DNA from: an uncultured Mailhella sp.
GTDB lineage: Bacteria > Desulfobacterota > Desulfovibrionia > Desulfovibrionales > Desulfovibrionaceae
DNA: 44,532 nucleotides
Assembly: GCF_947631555.1 (NCBI RefSeq)
Contig: NZ_CANRLT010000012.1
Span: forward strand, 1-44,532
Direction of reading: 5' to 3'
Below the pieces are notes generated by a model. The model did not search any database and was not told the origin of the DNA. It was given only the letters and a program-made list of their open reading frames with translations. Position numbers and translations under genes: made by a program. Within the stretch, counting starts at the first letter, position 1, and every line of letters starts with the position of its first letter. This document shows positions 34,229 to 41,915 of the stretch, in pieces.

Positions 34229-36839
34229 GCTGCTCGTCGGACGGGTCGGGAAAAGGCTTTTTTTTTCCGTACTCCTGCTGGTCTGCATCAGCGCCTTCGG
34301 CGGTCTTGTGGGAACCTACGTCCGCGCCTTCAACCGTCAGTTCACCGAAGAAAGCTCGATGCGGCTCGCGGAAGTCTCGGATACCATCGTTGCGCACCTG
34401 ACCACGGTGATCAGCGACACGCAGACCATGCTGCGTATCGCTTCTCAGGCCGTTTCCAGCATCGGGACGCCTGAAGCCCGGCTCGAATACCTCAGCGAGA
34501 TAGCCGACCAGTTCGGCTTCGTCTATCTCGGCTATGCGGGCCGCGACGGTATGCTGCACGCCACGGTTCCGTCGGAATCCCGCTCCGTGGCCGGAACGGA
34601 CAGCTTTCAGGCCGCCCTGCGCGGTGAATCCACAGTTTCCGACCAGATCCGCAAGATCTTTACCTACCATGCCGCCAGCGGCATCCTTATCACGGTTCCC
34701 CTGGAGCTGGACGGAGAGAGGGGCGCGCTGACCGCCATGCTGGAAACGCGGAAGCTGCGGGAGGGACTGAAGCTGGAGAGCTTCGGCAAGGAAAGCCGCT
34801 CGTACATCATCAATCCCAAGGGCACCGTCATCATGCGCGCCCGCAGCATGGACCTGGGGAATCTGTTCATCGCCATGTCCAACGTGACCTTCGCCGGCGG
34901 CAGCATCGAGAGCTTCATCGACAGCATACTTCACAGACAGCGGGGCCTGTCGAGCTATATCGACCTTGCCCAGCACCGGCAGTTCATCTATTATCAGCCC
35001 CTGAGCTTCAACAACTGGACGGCCATCACCATCGTTCCCGAAAGCGCCGTACTTTCGGCGCGGGCCATCGACATGACCCGCGAACTGGCCTTTGTCGGGA
35101 CGGGGCTGGTTCTGCTGTTCATGGGTATCACATTCTGGGCCCTGCGCGCTTACAGGCAGTCACAGGAAAGCAGGATCGCCATGGACGCGAAATCCGCCTT
35201 CCTCGCCAACATGAGCCATGAGATCCGCACCCCCATGAACGTGGTCGTGGGGCTGAGCGAGATCATGCTGCGCGAAGACATGCCTTCGGAGCAGCGGGAG
35301 CGCCTTGTCAGCATTCTCAACGCCGGCAAGGGGCTGCTTACCATCATTGACGACATCCTTGACCTCACCAAGATCGAGTCGGGCAAGTTCGCCATTATTG
35401 ACGAACCCTACGCCTTGGAAACCGTACTCAACGATGTGACGACCATCGCCGCCATGCGCATCGGGCACAAGCCGGTGCTGTTCTGCACGGAGCTGGATCC
35501 CGCACTGCCGCGCGGGCTTGTGGGTGACATGGGACGCGTCAAGCAGGTACTCATCAATATCGTAGGCAACGCCGTCAAGTTCACCGAGAGGGGGTCCGTG
35601 CGGCTTATCGTCGGCGGGGAACGCAGAGGCGGAAACTGGCAGCTTTGCATGGAAGTACGGGACACGGGCATTGGCATCCGCAGCGAAGACCTCGACAAGC
35701 TGTTCATCAGTTTCAATCAGGTCGATACCAGGCGCAACAGCAAGATCAAAGGCACCGGTCTGGGGCTGGCCATTTCGCGCAAGCTCTGCGAAATGATGGG
35801 CGGAACGATCAGCGTTTCCAGCGTGTACGGGCAGGGCTCATCCTTTGTGATGACTTTTCCGCAGGGCATAGACGACAAGACTCCGCTGCTCGCGCCGCTG
35901 CCCGAAGGCGTGTCCCTGCTTCTGTGCGAGGCCAGCGAGACCATGCGCGCTGTCGAAGCCGAGGCGCTTCAGCGTGCGGGAGCCGTCTGCGAGTTCTGCG
36001 AGACGCCCGAACAGTTCAGCGAACGCCTGCAAAGCGGGAGCTTCACCCACGCGCTGGCCCCCCGCGCCGTCCTGCGCGGTCTGGAAGAGCCGGAAGGCGT
36101 GCGTTTCATCGGTCTTCTTGGCATTCAGGACGGTGCACTGCTCGGCATGGAAGGCACCAACGTCTATCAGCCGCTGTTTGCGCTTCAGCTCCCGCGCGCA
36201 CTGGATTTTGACGGCGAAGCGCCTGCCGTGCGTGCCGGGCTGGGAAAGGAGGTCAGAGAGCCGCTGCCCTTCGTTTCCATCCTCATCGTCGATGACAACG
36301 AGATCAACGTCGAAGTCGCGGAAGGCCTGATGGCAGTCTACGGTATGCGCATGGATCACGCCTTTTCCGGAGCCGAAGCCCTGAAAGCCGTACAGGAGCA
36401 CGACTACGACCTTGTGTTCATGGACCACATGATGCCCGACATGGACGGTGTGGAAACCACCCAGCGCATACGCGCTCTGCCCGATGCCAAATACCGCGAC
36501 CTGCCCATCGTGGCGCTTACCGCCAACGTGACGCTGGAGATGCGGCGGCTGTTCTTTGCCAACGGATTCAGCGGTTTTCTTGCCAAACCCATAGAGACCA
36601 GCGCCCTTGACCGGCTGCTCAGAACGTGGCTCAAGGACATCAACGACCGCAGGGCCGCCGAGGAGAAGGCGAAGGGCGTTCAGCCCGCAGGAGATACTGC
36701 GGCACAGGCGTGTTCTCCCGAACGTCCTGAAGCACGGGATGGCGAAGCTTCCGACTCCGTGACGCCGTGCCTTGTCGCTTCTGCCGAGGGGGAAAGCGTT
36801 CCGGCAGCCGTGGATTCTCACGGCGGCGCCCGCACCTAG
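34218..36839 (+). CDS. Hybrid sensor histidine kinase with periplasmic domain
   Basis: The 873-residue protein has an N-terminal membrane helix (FFSVLLLVCISAFGGLVG), a large periplasmic double-Cache-like domain (about 35-275), a second helix (LAFVGTGLVLLFMGITFWAL) and a HisKA domain with phospho-acceptor His334 (ANMSHEIRTPM). The ATPase domain follows, with N-box VLINIVGNAVKFTERG, G1 DTGIGI and G2 GTGLGLAIS. A receiver-like segment (about 560-690) lacks a clear Asp pocket. A full receiver follows, with Asp736 in LVFMDHMMPDMDG and a Lys in FLAKPIE. A charged, probably disordered tail ends it. No Hpt domain is present, so a separate Hpt or regulator is likely elsewhere. GGGAG precedes ATG 34218. 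Confidence 0.92.
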   Translation: MLSRLLVGRVGKRLFFSVLLLVCISAFGGLVGTYVRAFNRQFTEESSMRLAEVSDTIVAHLTTVISDTQTMLRIASQAVSSIGTPEARLEYLSEIADQFGFVYLGYAGRDGMLHATVPSESRSVAGTDSFQAALRGESTVSDQIRKIFTYHAASGILITVPLELDGERGALTAMLETRKLREGLKLESFGKESRSYIINPKGTVIMRARSMDLGNLFIAMSNVTFAGGSIESFIDSILHRQRGLSSYIDLAQHRQFIYYQPLSFNNWTAITIVPESAVLSARAIDMTRELAFVGTGLVLLFMGITFWALRAYRQSQESRIAMDAKSAFLANMSHEIRTPMNVVVGLSEIMLREDMPSEQRERLVSILNAGKGLLTIIDDILDLTKIESGKFAIIDEPYALETVLNDVTTIAAMRIGHKPVLFCTELDPALPRGLVGDMGRVKQVLINIVGNAVKFTERGSVRLIVGGERRGGNWQLCMEVRDTGIGIRSEDLDKLFISFNQVDTRRNSKIKGTGLGLAISRKLCEMMGGTISVSSVYGQGSSFVMTFPQGIDDKTPLLAPLPEGVSLLLCEASETMRAVEAEALQRAGAVCEFCETPEQFSERLQSGSFTHALAPRAVLRGLEEPEGVRFIGLLGIQDGALLGMEGTNVYQPLFALQLPRALDFDGEAPAVRAGLGKEVREPLPFVSILIVDDNEINVEVAEGLMAVYGMRMDHAFSGAEALKAVQEHDYDLVFMDHMMPDMDGVETTQRIRALPDAKYRDLPIVALTANVTLEMRRLFFANGFSGFLAKPIETSALDRLLRTWLKDINDRRAAEEKAKGVQPAGDTAAQACSPERPEARDGEASDSVTPCLVASAEGESVPAAVDSHGGART

Positions 36840-36915
36840 ACGGTCACGGCAGATTTTTCCGCAAAATTCGCTCCAGACGGGGAACGTTGCCCTTTGCGGG
36901 GTGTACCCGTTGCCT

Positions 36916-37635
36916 TCAGTGCGTATGCGGTCCGGCCAGCGGATGGGTATGGGTGTGGGTATGCGTGCGGCAGTCGGGAAGGCGCTGAATCTTGCCATCG
37001 GAGATGGTCAGCCAGGCGGAGGAACAATCCGCCAGAAAATCCCCGTCGTGGGAAATGACGATGCGGGCCGTGTCCAGCCCCCGCAGGATGTGCAGGAGCC
37101 GTTCCCGCGCTTCCGGATCCAGGTCGTTGGTGGGTTCGTCCAGAAGCAGCGCCTGCGGACGCATGGCCAGCACTCCGGCCAGGGCTACCAGCTTTTTTTC
37201 TCCGCCGGAAAGCCGGTGGATCGGCCGTGAGGACAGGTGTCCTAGCCCCAGCATGCCGAGGGTCTGTTCCGCCCGCTGCCGTGCGGCGTCGGGAGGCATT
37301 TCCAGATTCAGCGGGCCGAAGGCCACGTCTTCCAGCACAGTGGGGCAGAAGAGCTGATCGTCCGCGTGCTGGAACATCATGCCCACTGTGCGGCGAAGGG
37401 CACGGAAGTCCTTTTCCGTGCGCAGGGCGCGTCCCCGCAGGAGTACCTGCCCGGACGAGGGCGTACACAGTCCCGTGATGAGGCGAAAGAGCGTGGTCTT
37501 GCCCGCTCCGTTTGGTCCGTACAGGCCGAGCTGTTCGCCCGCGTGCAGTTCCAGCACGGCCTCATGGAACAGTTCCCGCCCGGCGGGATAGGCAAAGGAT
37601 ACATGATCCAGCGTCACAAGGGCTTCGTCAGCCAC
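36916..37635 (-). CDS. nikO: ECF-type nickel/cobalt transporter ATPase
   Basis: This ATPase powers metal uptake with NikQ and NikM. The 239-residue protein has Walker A GPNGAGKTTL (40-49), Q-loop MFQHADDQLF, signature LSGGEKKL and Walker B ALLLDEPTNDLDP, ending with ISHDG. The tail is unusual: a His-rich run (THTHTHTHPLAGPHTH) that may bind metal. A GTG start at 37635 with GGAGG 6 bases before it is chosen, since upstream in-frame codons lie inside nikQ. It overlaps nikQ by 8 bases and is last in the operon. Confidence 0.9.
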   Translation of the reverse strand: MADEALVTLDHVSFAYPAGRELFHEAVLELHAGEQLGLYGPNGAGKTTLFRLITGLCTPSSGQVLLRGRALRTEKDFRALRRTVGMMFQHADDQLFCPTVLEDVAFGPLNLEMPPDAARQRAEQTLGMLGLGHLSSRPIHRLSGGEKKLVALAGVLAMRPQALLLDEPTNDLDPEARERLLHILRGLDTARIVISHDGDFLADCSSAWLTISDGKIQRLPDCRTHTHTHTHPLAGPHTH

Positions 37636-38383
37636 AGCATACCTCCGGGAACAGATCATACAGCGCCACCAGCGCCAGCGCGGGGACGAACAAACCCGCG
37701 AACACGAAATCCCGCCCGCGGGCGCGGAAGCGGGCGGCGGAGCGGAAATGTCCGGCAAAGCCCCGCAGCAGCATGGCTTCATACACCCGCCGCGAGCGAT
37801 CCAGCCCCCGCACCAGCACCATGCCGAGCTGATAGCCGAGAGTGCGGTAGGTGTGCAGACTGGTGTGCGGCACGAAGCCCCGCAGCCTGGCGGCCGTTCC
37901 CAGCCGTTCCCATTCGTCCGCCAGAACGTGCAGAAAGTGAAAGGTGAACAGAATCAGAAAGACCAGCTTCGCGGGCACGCGCAGTCCTTCCAGGGCCTGC
38001 CCCGCCACGGGCGCGTCCATGCCGCCGAGCAGGGCCTGAAAGAGCAGGAACACGGCGTTGGCCTTGAGCGTTGCCAGAAACGCCAGTTCCACCCCCCTGC
38101 GGCTCACGCTGAGCGGCCCAAAGCGGGCCAGAGCCTCACCTCCGGCGGTGAGCGGCACCAGCAGCCACAGGAAGGCGATGAAGCCGTTGAGCAGCACCAG
38201 ACGCCGCCCCAGCCCGGCTGAAGCACCGCCCGTCGTGAGCAGGAGCGCCAGCGTCAGCCCGGCACAGGCCGCCTGCGGGGTGTGCAGTATGGCCAGCACA
38301 ACGGAACCCAGAGCTGCGGCCAGAAGCCGCAGCCGCGGATCCAGGCTGTCCCACGGGGACACGGTCTTTTGGGCTTCCCGCAT
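37628..38383 (-). CDS. nikQ: ECF-type nickel/cobalt transporter transmembrane component
   Basis: The 251-residue protein is a T-component with about five membrane segments. Landmarks are LRLLAAALGSVVLAILHT, the run of segments to about residue 160, and the coupling motif AMLLRGF near residue 205 that contacts the ATPase. It joins NikM and the NikO dimer in the inner membrane. ATG 38383 follows GGAAGT. It sits one base beyond the nikL stop, so the genes are tightly packed. Confidence 0.9.
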   Translation of the reverse strand: MREAQKTVSPWDSLDPRLRLLAAALGSVVLAILHTPQAACAGLTLALLLTTGGASAGLGRRLVLLNGFIAFLWLLVPLTAGGEALARFGPLSVSRRGVELAFLATLKANAVFLLFQALLGGMDAPVAGQALEGLRVPAKLVFLILFTFHFLHVLADEWERLGTAARLRGFVPHTSLHTYRTLGYQLGMVLVRGLDRSRRVYEAMLLRGFAGHFRSAARFRARGRDFVFAGLFVPALALVALYDLFPEVCCG

Positions 38384-38384
38384 A

Positions 38385-38999
38385 TTACTTCCGCCTGCGG
38401 CAGTATGCCGCAAGGCCGGCCAGCCCCAGGATCCAGCCGAGTCCGCCGACAATGTCCCGCAGAGACGGTCCGGCTTCCTCGTTTGCGGCCAGACGCCGGT
38501 ACAGCGGCTCCAGGCGGCTGTCCAGCGCCGTTTCCACGATTTCGCGCACCTGATCCGCCGTCAGCCCGGGGACTTCCTGGGCGGGGGCAGCGGGCGGGGA
38601 GGCTGCCGGAGCGGAATGCGTACTGTCAGCAGCGGGAAGAGAAGGCACGGCCGTTCCCCGGAGTTCTTCCGCGGTCAGTTCCGTGCTGTCCTGATGGCCT
38701 TCCCCGGCCATGACGGTGATGCGCAGGCCGTGCCCCGCTTTCACCGGAGTGCCCGGAATCGGGAACTGGAAGCGGCCCTGATCGTCCGTCCGGCATTCCA
38801 GCACCGGCGCACCGTTCGCGGCGTCCTGCACCAGAATGCGCCCCTGGCGTACAGGAGAACCGCGGCTGAAGGCGCATTCTCCCAGAACCTGTGTTCCCTG
38901 CGGCCACGCAAAAACCGTTACCCGGTGCGCCAGCCCTTCCTCAGGCAGGCACAGTGCCAGAAGTAGCAGTGCCGCCGCACACAGTCCGCGCCGGATCAT
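38385..38999 (-). CDS. nikL: NikL/CbiL-type periplasmic component with membrane anchor
   Basis: The 204-residue protein has a signal peptide (MIRRGLCAAALLLLALC), a carboxypeptidase-regulatory-like beta domain (HRVTVFAWPQGTQVLGECAFSRG...GRFQFPIPG), a Pro/Ala linker, and a C-terminal membrane helix (IVGGLGWILGLAGLAAY) with a basic end. This layout matches CbiL/NikL accessory proteins of nickel importers. It overlaps the nikM stop by four bases. Confidence 0.8.
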   Translation of the reverse strand: MIRRGLCAAALLLLALCLPEEGLAHRVTVFAWPQGTQVLGECAFSRGSPVRQGRILVQDAANGAPVLECRTDDQGRFQFPIPGTPVKAGHGLRITVMAGEGHQDSTELTAEELRGTAVPSLPAADSTHSAPAASPPAAPAQEVPGLTADQVREIVETALDSRLEPLYRRLAANEEAGPSLRDIVGGLGWILGLAGLAAYCRRRK

Positions 39000-39607
39000 G
39001 CTCTTTCCTCCTCGTCAAGTCCCAGCACATCAGGCCGTACTCGCGCCAGAAAGCCCACAGTGAGGGCCGTGATCACGCCTTCCGCGGCCATGACGGGCAG
39101 GTGAGCCAGCAGCAGCACTCCGGCCGCGCCGAGGAAGCCCTCATCGGTCATTCCCAGTGCAAGCGCTGTCAGCAGCGCTGATCCGGCCACAGAACACGCG
39201 CCGATGCAGAAGCCGCCCAGTCTGCGCCAATGGGGACGCTGCAGCAGCGGGCGGAACAGCCACGCCGAGAGCACGGCGGGGGCTGCCATGGTCACTGTAT
39301 TCACGCCCAGCACCGTGATGCCGCCGTACTGGAACAGGACGCCCTGCAAAACCAGAGCCACCAGTATCGCCGGAAACGCCGCCCAGCCCAGCAACACCCC
39401 TACCAGTCCGTTGAGGATGAGGTGAACGCTGGAAACGCCCGCAGGCACATGCACGAGCGAGCCCACGAAGAAAACCGCTGCGGCCACCGCCACCGTCATG
39501 AGCCGTTCGTAGTCCAGCCGCCGCAGGCCCAGCGTCACGCCCAGCGCCGCCAGAGCCGCTCCGCCGCTCAGTATGGCCGGGGACAGAACACCTTCCGAAA
39601 TGTGCAT
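38996..39607 (-). CDS. nikM: ECF-type nickel/cobalt transporter substrate-specific component
   Basis: The 203-residue membrane protein begins MHISEGVLSP. In CbiM/NikM the free N-terminal Met-His segment threads into the protein and supplies metal ligands, so this start is diagnostic. A later conserved His lies in the stretch HVPAGVSSVHLILNGLVG. About six membrane segments are visible. GGAGGAG precedes ATG 39607. Nickel is favoured over cobalt because nikK and nikL lie beside it and no cobalamin genes are near. Confidence 0.92.
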   Translation of the reverse strand: MHISEGVLSPAILSGGAALAALGVTLGLRRLDYERLMTVAVAAAVFFVGSLVHVPAGVSSVHLILNGLVGVLLGWAAFPAILVALVLQGVLFQYGGITVLGVNTVTMAAPAVLSAWLFRPLLQRPHWRRLGGFCIGACSVAGSALLTALALGMTDEGFLGAAGVLLLAHLPVMAAEGVITALTVGFLARVRPDVLGLDEEERA

Positions 39608-39635
39608 GGCTCCTCCGAAACGCCCCTTCCAAACT

Positions 39636-40406
39636 TTAGTGTGTTCGCTGCGGGGACACGAATTCCAGCCAGAGCACCGCGCCCAGCTCCAGCCTTTTCG
39701 GTGTGCCTTCATGGGAGATCTGCCGGTCGCCCTCCAGCAGCGCCGCAAAGCCCCACCAGCCGGCAAAGGGCACAGCCCAGGTGAACACGCCCTGCGCGTC
39801 CGCCCTGACAAGCTGCGTCACCATGTACTCGTTGGGCGCACGGTATTCCCCGTCCCGATTGTAAAATTCCACTTCCACTTCCGCATGGGGCACGGGCTTG
39901 CCGTTCTTCAGCACCTGCCCCTGAAAGACGTTCCCCGCGTAGTTGCCGAAGGGCCGCGTCAGGGGCACGATCTCCGCTTCCAGACCGGCGGGAGCGTCCC
40001 AGCCCTCTTCCTTGCCGAAGGCGGGCACATAGACCTTGGTCAGGTGCTGGATGAAGCAGTCTTCTGCCGGTTCCCAGTAGGGTTTGGGCGTCATGACGAA
40101 CTGATGGACCCCGGGACGCCGGGGCGTGTACCGGAGCTTCCAACCCTCCTTGCCCATGACCTGCGCCGGGGTGAGCGCGGCGCCAAGATCCTGCGCCTGC
40201 CCTTCAATAAGAACCCGGCATTCCGGCTTTTCCAGCGTCATGCCTTCCCCTTCCATGGGATGGGAGAACGAGAGCGTCAGCTCGATTCCAGCATCCCTCC
40301 TGTCCTCAATCACCGCCTGCGAGGGAATGGCCATGCCGAAATGGGCGCAGGCCGTGCCCGACCACAGCGCTGCCGCCAGACCGATGCCGAGAATACTCTT
40401 CCACAT
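39636..40406 (-). CDS. nikK: DUF4198-domain periplasmic protein, NikK-type
   Basis: The 256-residue protein has a signal peptide (MWKSILGIGLAAALWSGTACA) followed by HFGMAIPS, giving a mature His near the N-terminus. A beta-sandwich DUF4198 domain follows (IELTLSFSHPMEGEGM, then KLRYTPRRPGVHQFVMTPKPYWEPAED, then FQGQVLKNGKPVPHAEVEVEFYNRDGEY). NikK is thought to help deliver nickel to NikMLQO in the periplasm. AGGAG precedes ATG 40406. It heads the operon and is read from the putative promoter at about 40510-40545. Confidence 0.85.
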   Translation of the reverse strand: MWKSILGIGLAAALWSGTACAHFGMAIPSQAVIEDRRDAGIELTLSFSHPMEGEGMTLEKPECRVLIEGQAQDLGAALTPAQVMGKEGWKLRYTPRRPGVHQFVMTPKPYWEPAEDCFIQHLTKVYVPAFGKEEGWDAPAGLEAEIVPLTRPFGNYAGNVFQGQVLKNGKPVPHAEVEVEFYNRDGEYRAPNEYMVTQLVRADAQGVFTWAVPFAGWWGFAALLEGDRQISHEGTPKRLELGAVLWLEFVSPQRTH

Positions 40407-40512
40407 GACGCTTTTCTCCTGAAGGCTGAAGGTCCGCAGGCTTGAGCAGCCTGCCGGCGGGGGGGGAAGTTCGTTCGAATCCGTGAGCTTTTTCTCCTCC
40501 GCCCTGAACGGA

Positions 40513-40545
40513 GTAGTAGCACATTTTTTGAAAACGTAGCAACAC
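40513..40545 (-). promoter_or_regulatory. Direct-repeat operator candidate in the nikK promoter
   Basis: On the minus strand GTGTTGCTAC (40536-40545) and GTGCTACTAC (40513-40522) share 8 of 10 bases and start 23 bases apart. They lie where a -35 TTGCTA and a poor -10 TACTAC would be. A nickel-responsive repressor (NikR-type) is the natural guess, but no such gene is in the window. The rest of the gap to 40693 shows no riboswitch I recognise. Confidence 0.45.
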
Positions 40546-40693
40546 TTGTTTTTCCCCTCCCCGGGCAGGCGGCGAACCGTGTCCCCGCTGCGGCAGCCCC
40601 GGCGTTTCTGCTTGTGAGACTTGTCCCCGGCTGGTATCCTTTCCACCGGACTTCCGCATAGTCTGCCGGAAGAAGGCAGGCTGGGGAGGGTTT

Positions 40694-41070
40694 ATGGGAA
40701 TGGGGTCTGTGCTGGCCATCCCGCAGGCGGCGCCGTGGGAGCGCTGTGCCGCTTCCATGCGGGCAGGGCTGTTGACGCCCTTTTTAAAGGATGGTTTCCC
40801 GCGGGAACATTTTTTGTCAATGCCGCGGGCTGTCTGCTCATCGGCCTGATTTTCGGTTTCGTGGCTGGGGGAAAGCTGCCCTCGGAACCGTGGGGACCGC
40901 TGGTGATGGATGGTTTCTGCGGGGCACTGACCACGTTTTCCAGCTTTTCCGCTGACTGTGTGCGGCTTTTGCGGGAGGGAAGGACGGCGACCGCCTGCGC
41001 GAACATGGTTCTGAGCCTTGCTGTCTGTACCGGCGCGGCCCCGCTGGGGCTGAAACTCGCCGCAGGATGA
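40694..41070 (+). pseudogene. fluC: Fluoride channel FluC/CrcB gene with an apparent frameshift near its start
   Basis: The C-terminal frame reads a normal FluC: GGAVGALCRFHAGRAVD, GTFFVNAAGCLLIG and the signature GFCGALTTFSSFSADCVRL. This frame has only a TTG (40621) and no ribosome site. The expected start ATG 40694, right after GGGGAGGG, reads MGMGSVLAI in another frame. Adding one C to the CCC at 40720-40722 would join the two as MGMGSVLAIPAGGAVGALCRF. This looks like a one-base loss, real or a sequencing error; a TTG start cannot be excluded. The normal family function is fluoride export in the inner membrane. Confidence 0.7.
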
Positions 41071-41080
41071 AAGGAGCGAT

Positions 41081-41479
41081 ATGCGGGAAGGAATATTCTT
41101 TTCCCTTGCCGTGGCCGCGGGCGGCGCGGCGGGAGCACTGCGCCGGGCGGCGGGCAGCAGGTTTGTCACGGCAGCGGCGGGCGGTGTTTTTCCGCTGGGG
41201 ATACTGCTGGTCAATGGTGTGGGTTCCCTGCTCATGGGGCTGCTTCTGGGGCTGGCCGCCCGGCGTGGAGGCGGGGAACTGTGGCTCGCTCTGCTGGGAA
41301 CGGGCTTTCTCGGAGGATTCACAACGTTTTCCTCGTTCGCGTTGGATTCCGTGCGTCTGTGGCAGACGGCGGGAAGCGACCTTGCTGTTCTGAACCTCGT
41401 TCTGAATGCCGGACTGGGCATGGCCGCGGCCTGTCTGGGCTGGAAGGCGGCGCACTTCGGCCGCGGAGAGACGGCGTGA
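41081..41479 (+). CDS. fluC: Fluoride channel FluC/CrcB
   Basis: The 132-residue protein has four membrane segments, an N-terminal AAGGAAGALRRAAGSRF, GILLVNGVGSLLMG and the family signature GFLGGFTTFSSFALDSVRL. Fluc channels are dual-topology dimers that export fluoride. Two adjacent crcB genes often give a heterodimer. Here the upstream copy appears frameshifted, so this one may act alone or as a homodimer. GGAGCGAT precedes ATG 41081. Its stop overlaps the GTG start of the next gene. Confidence 0.93.
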   Translation: MREGIFFSLAVAAGGAAGALRRAAGSRFVTAAAGGVFPLGILLVNGVGSLLMGLLLGLAARRGGGELWLALLGTGFLGGFTTFSSFALDSVRLWQTAGSDLAVLNLVLNAGLGMAAACLGWKAAHFGRGETA

Positions 41480-41790
41480 AGAGCGGCGGCTGGTACGTTT
41501 ATCTTTTGCGCTGCGCTGATGGCACGCTGTACTGCGGCATAACCAGGGACGTGACGCGGCGGCTTGCCATGCACAACGGTGAGCTTTCCGGCGGGGCGCG
41601 CTACACGCGGGGCAGGCGTCCCGTGGTTCTGCTGGCCAGCACCGGCCCTCTGGATCAGGGGGAAGCCCTGCGCCTGGAGGCACGCATCAAGAAATTGCCC
41701 AGGCACACCAAGCTCACCGCCCTTGAGCCTGGCAAAGAAATGGATTCTGGCAGGAACATTGCGAAAACATCATACATTTCACCTGATTAA
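41476..41790 (+). CDS. GIY-YIG domain protein (YhbQ-like)
   Basis: The 104-residue protein has the GIY-YIG nuclease fold pattern: WYVYLLRCADGTLYCGITRDVTRRLAMHN, with the YVY and YCG halves of the motif, and an Arg-rich helix. It ends with QGEALRLEARIKKLPRHTK, as in small YhbQ/UPF0213 proteins. The role of these stand-alone proteins is poorly known. The start is a GTG at 41476 overlapping the fluC stop by four bases, so it is co-translated. Confidence 0.85.
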   Translation: MKSGGWYVYLLRCADGTLYCGITRDVTRRLAMHNGELSGGARYTRGRRPVVLLASTGPLDQGEALRLEARIKKLPRHTKLTALEPGKEMDSGRNIAKTSYISPD

Positions 41791-41838
41791 AAATACGCTT
41801 GGCGTCCTGCTGAAATATTTTTCGCCGGAGCGTACGCC

Positions 41839-41867
41839 TTGACCATGACCGGCGCGGGGACTATGCT
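41839..41867 (+). promoter_or_regulatory. Promoter of tolB
   Basis: TTGACC (41839-41844) and TATGCT (41862-41867) are exactly 17 bases apart, predicting a leader of about 42 bases. Confidence 0.65.
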
Positions 41868-41915
41868 GGGCGAATCTCAAACGACAGGCGTTTGACAGTA
41901 TCATCGAGGTTGATC

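Noticed and set aside
35838..36998. 386-codon frame antisense to the hybrid kinase
   Set aside because: Overlaps the kinase receiver region; no motifs.
40546..40693. Fluoride riboswitch upstream of fluC
   Set aside because: I looked for the conserved GGxGAUGG and downstream UGAUG-type elements and did not find them in a consistent arrangement.
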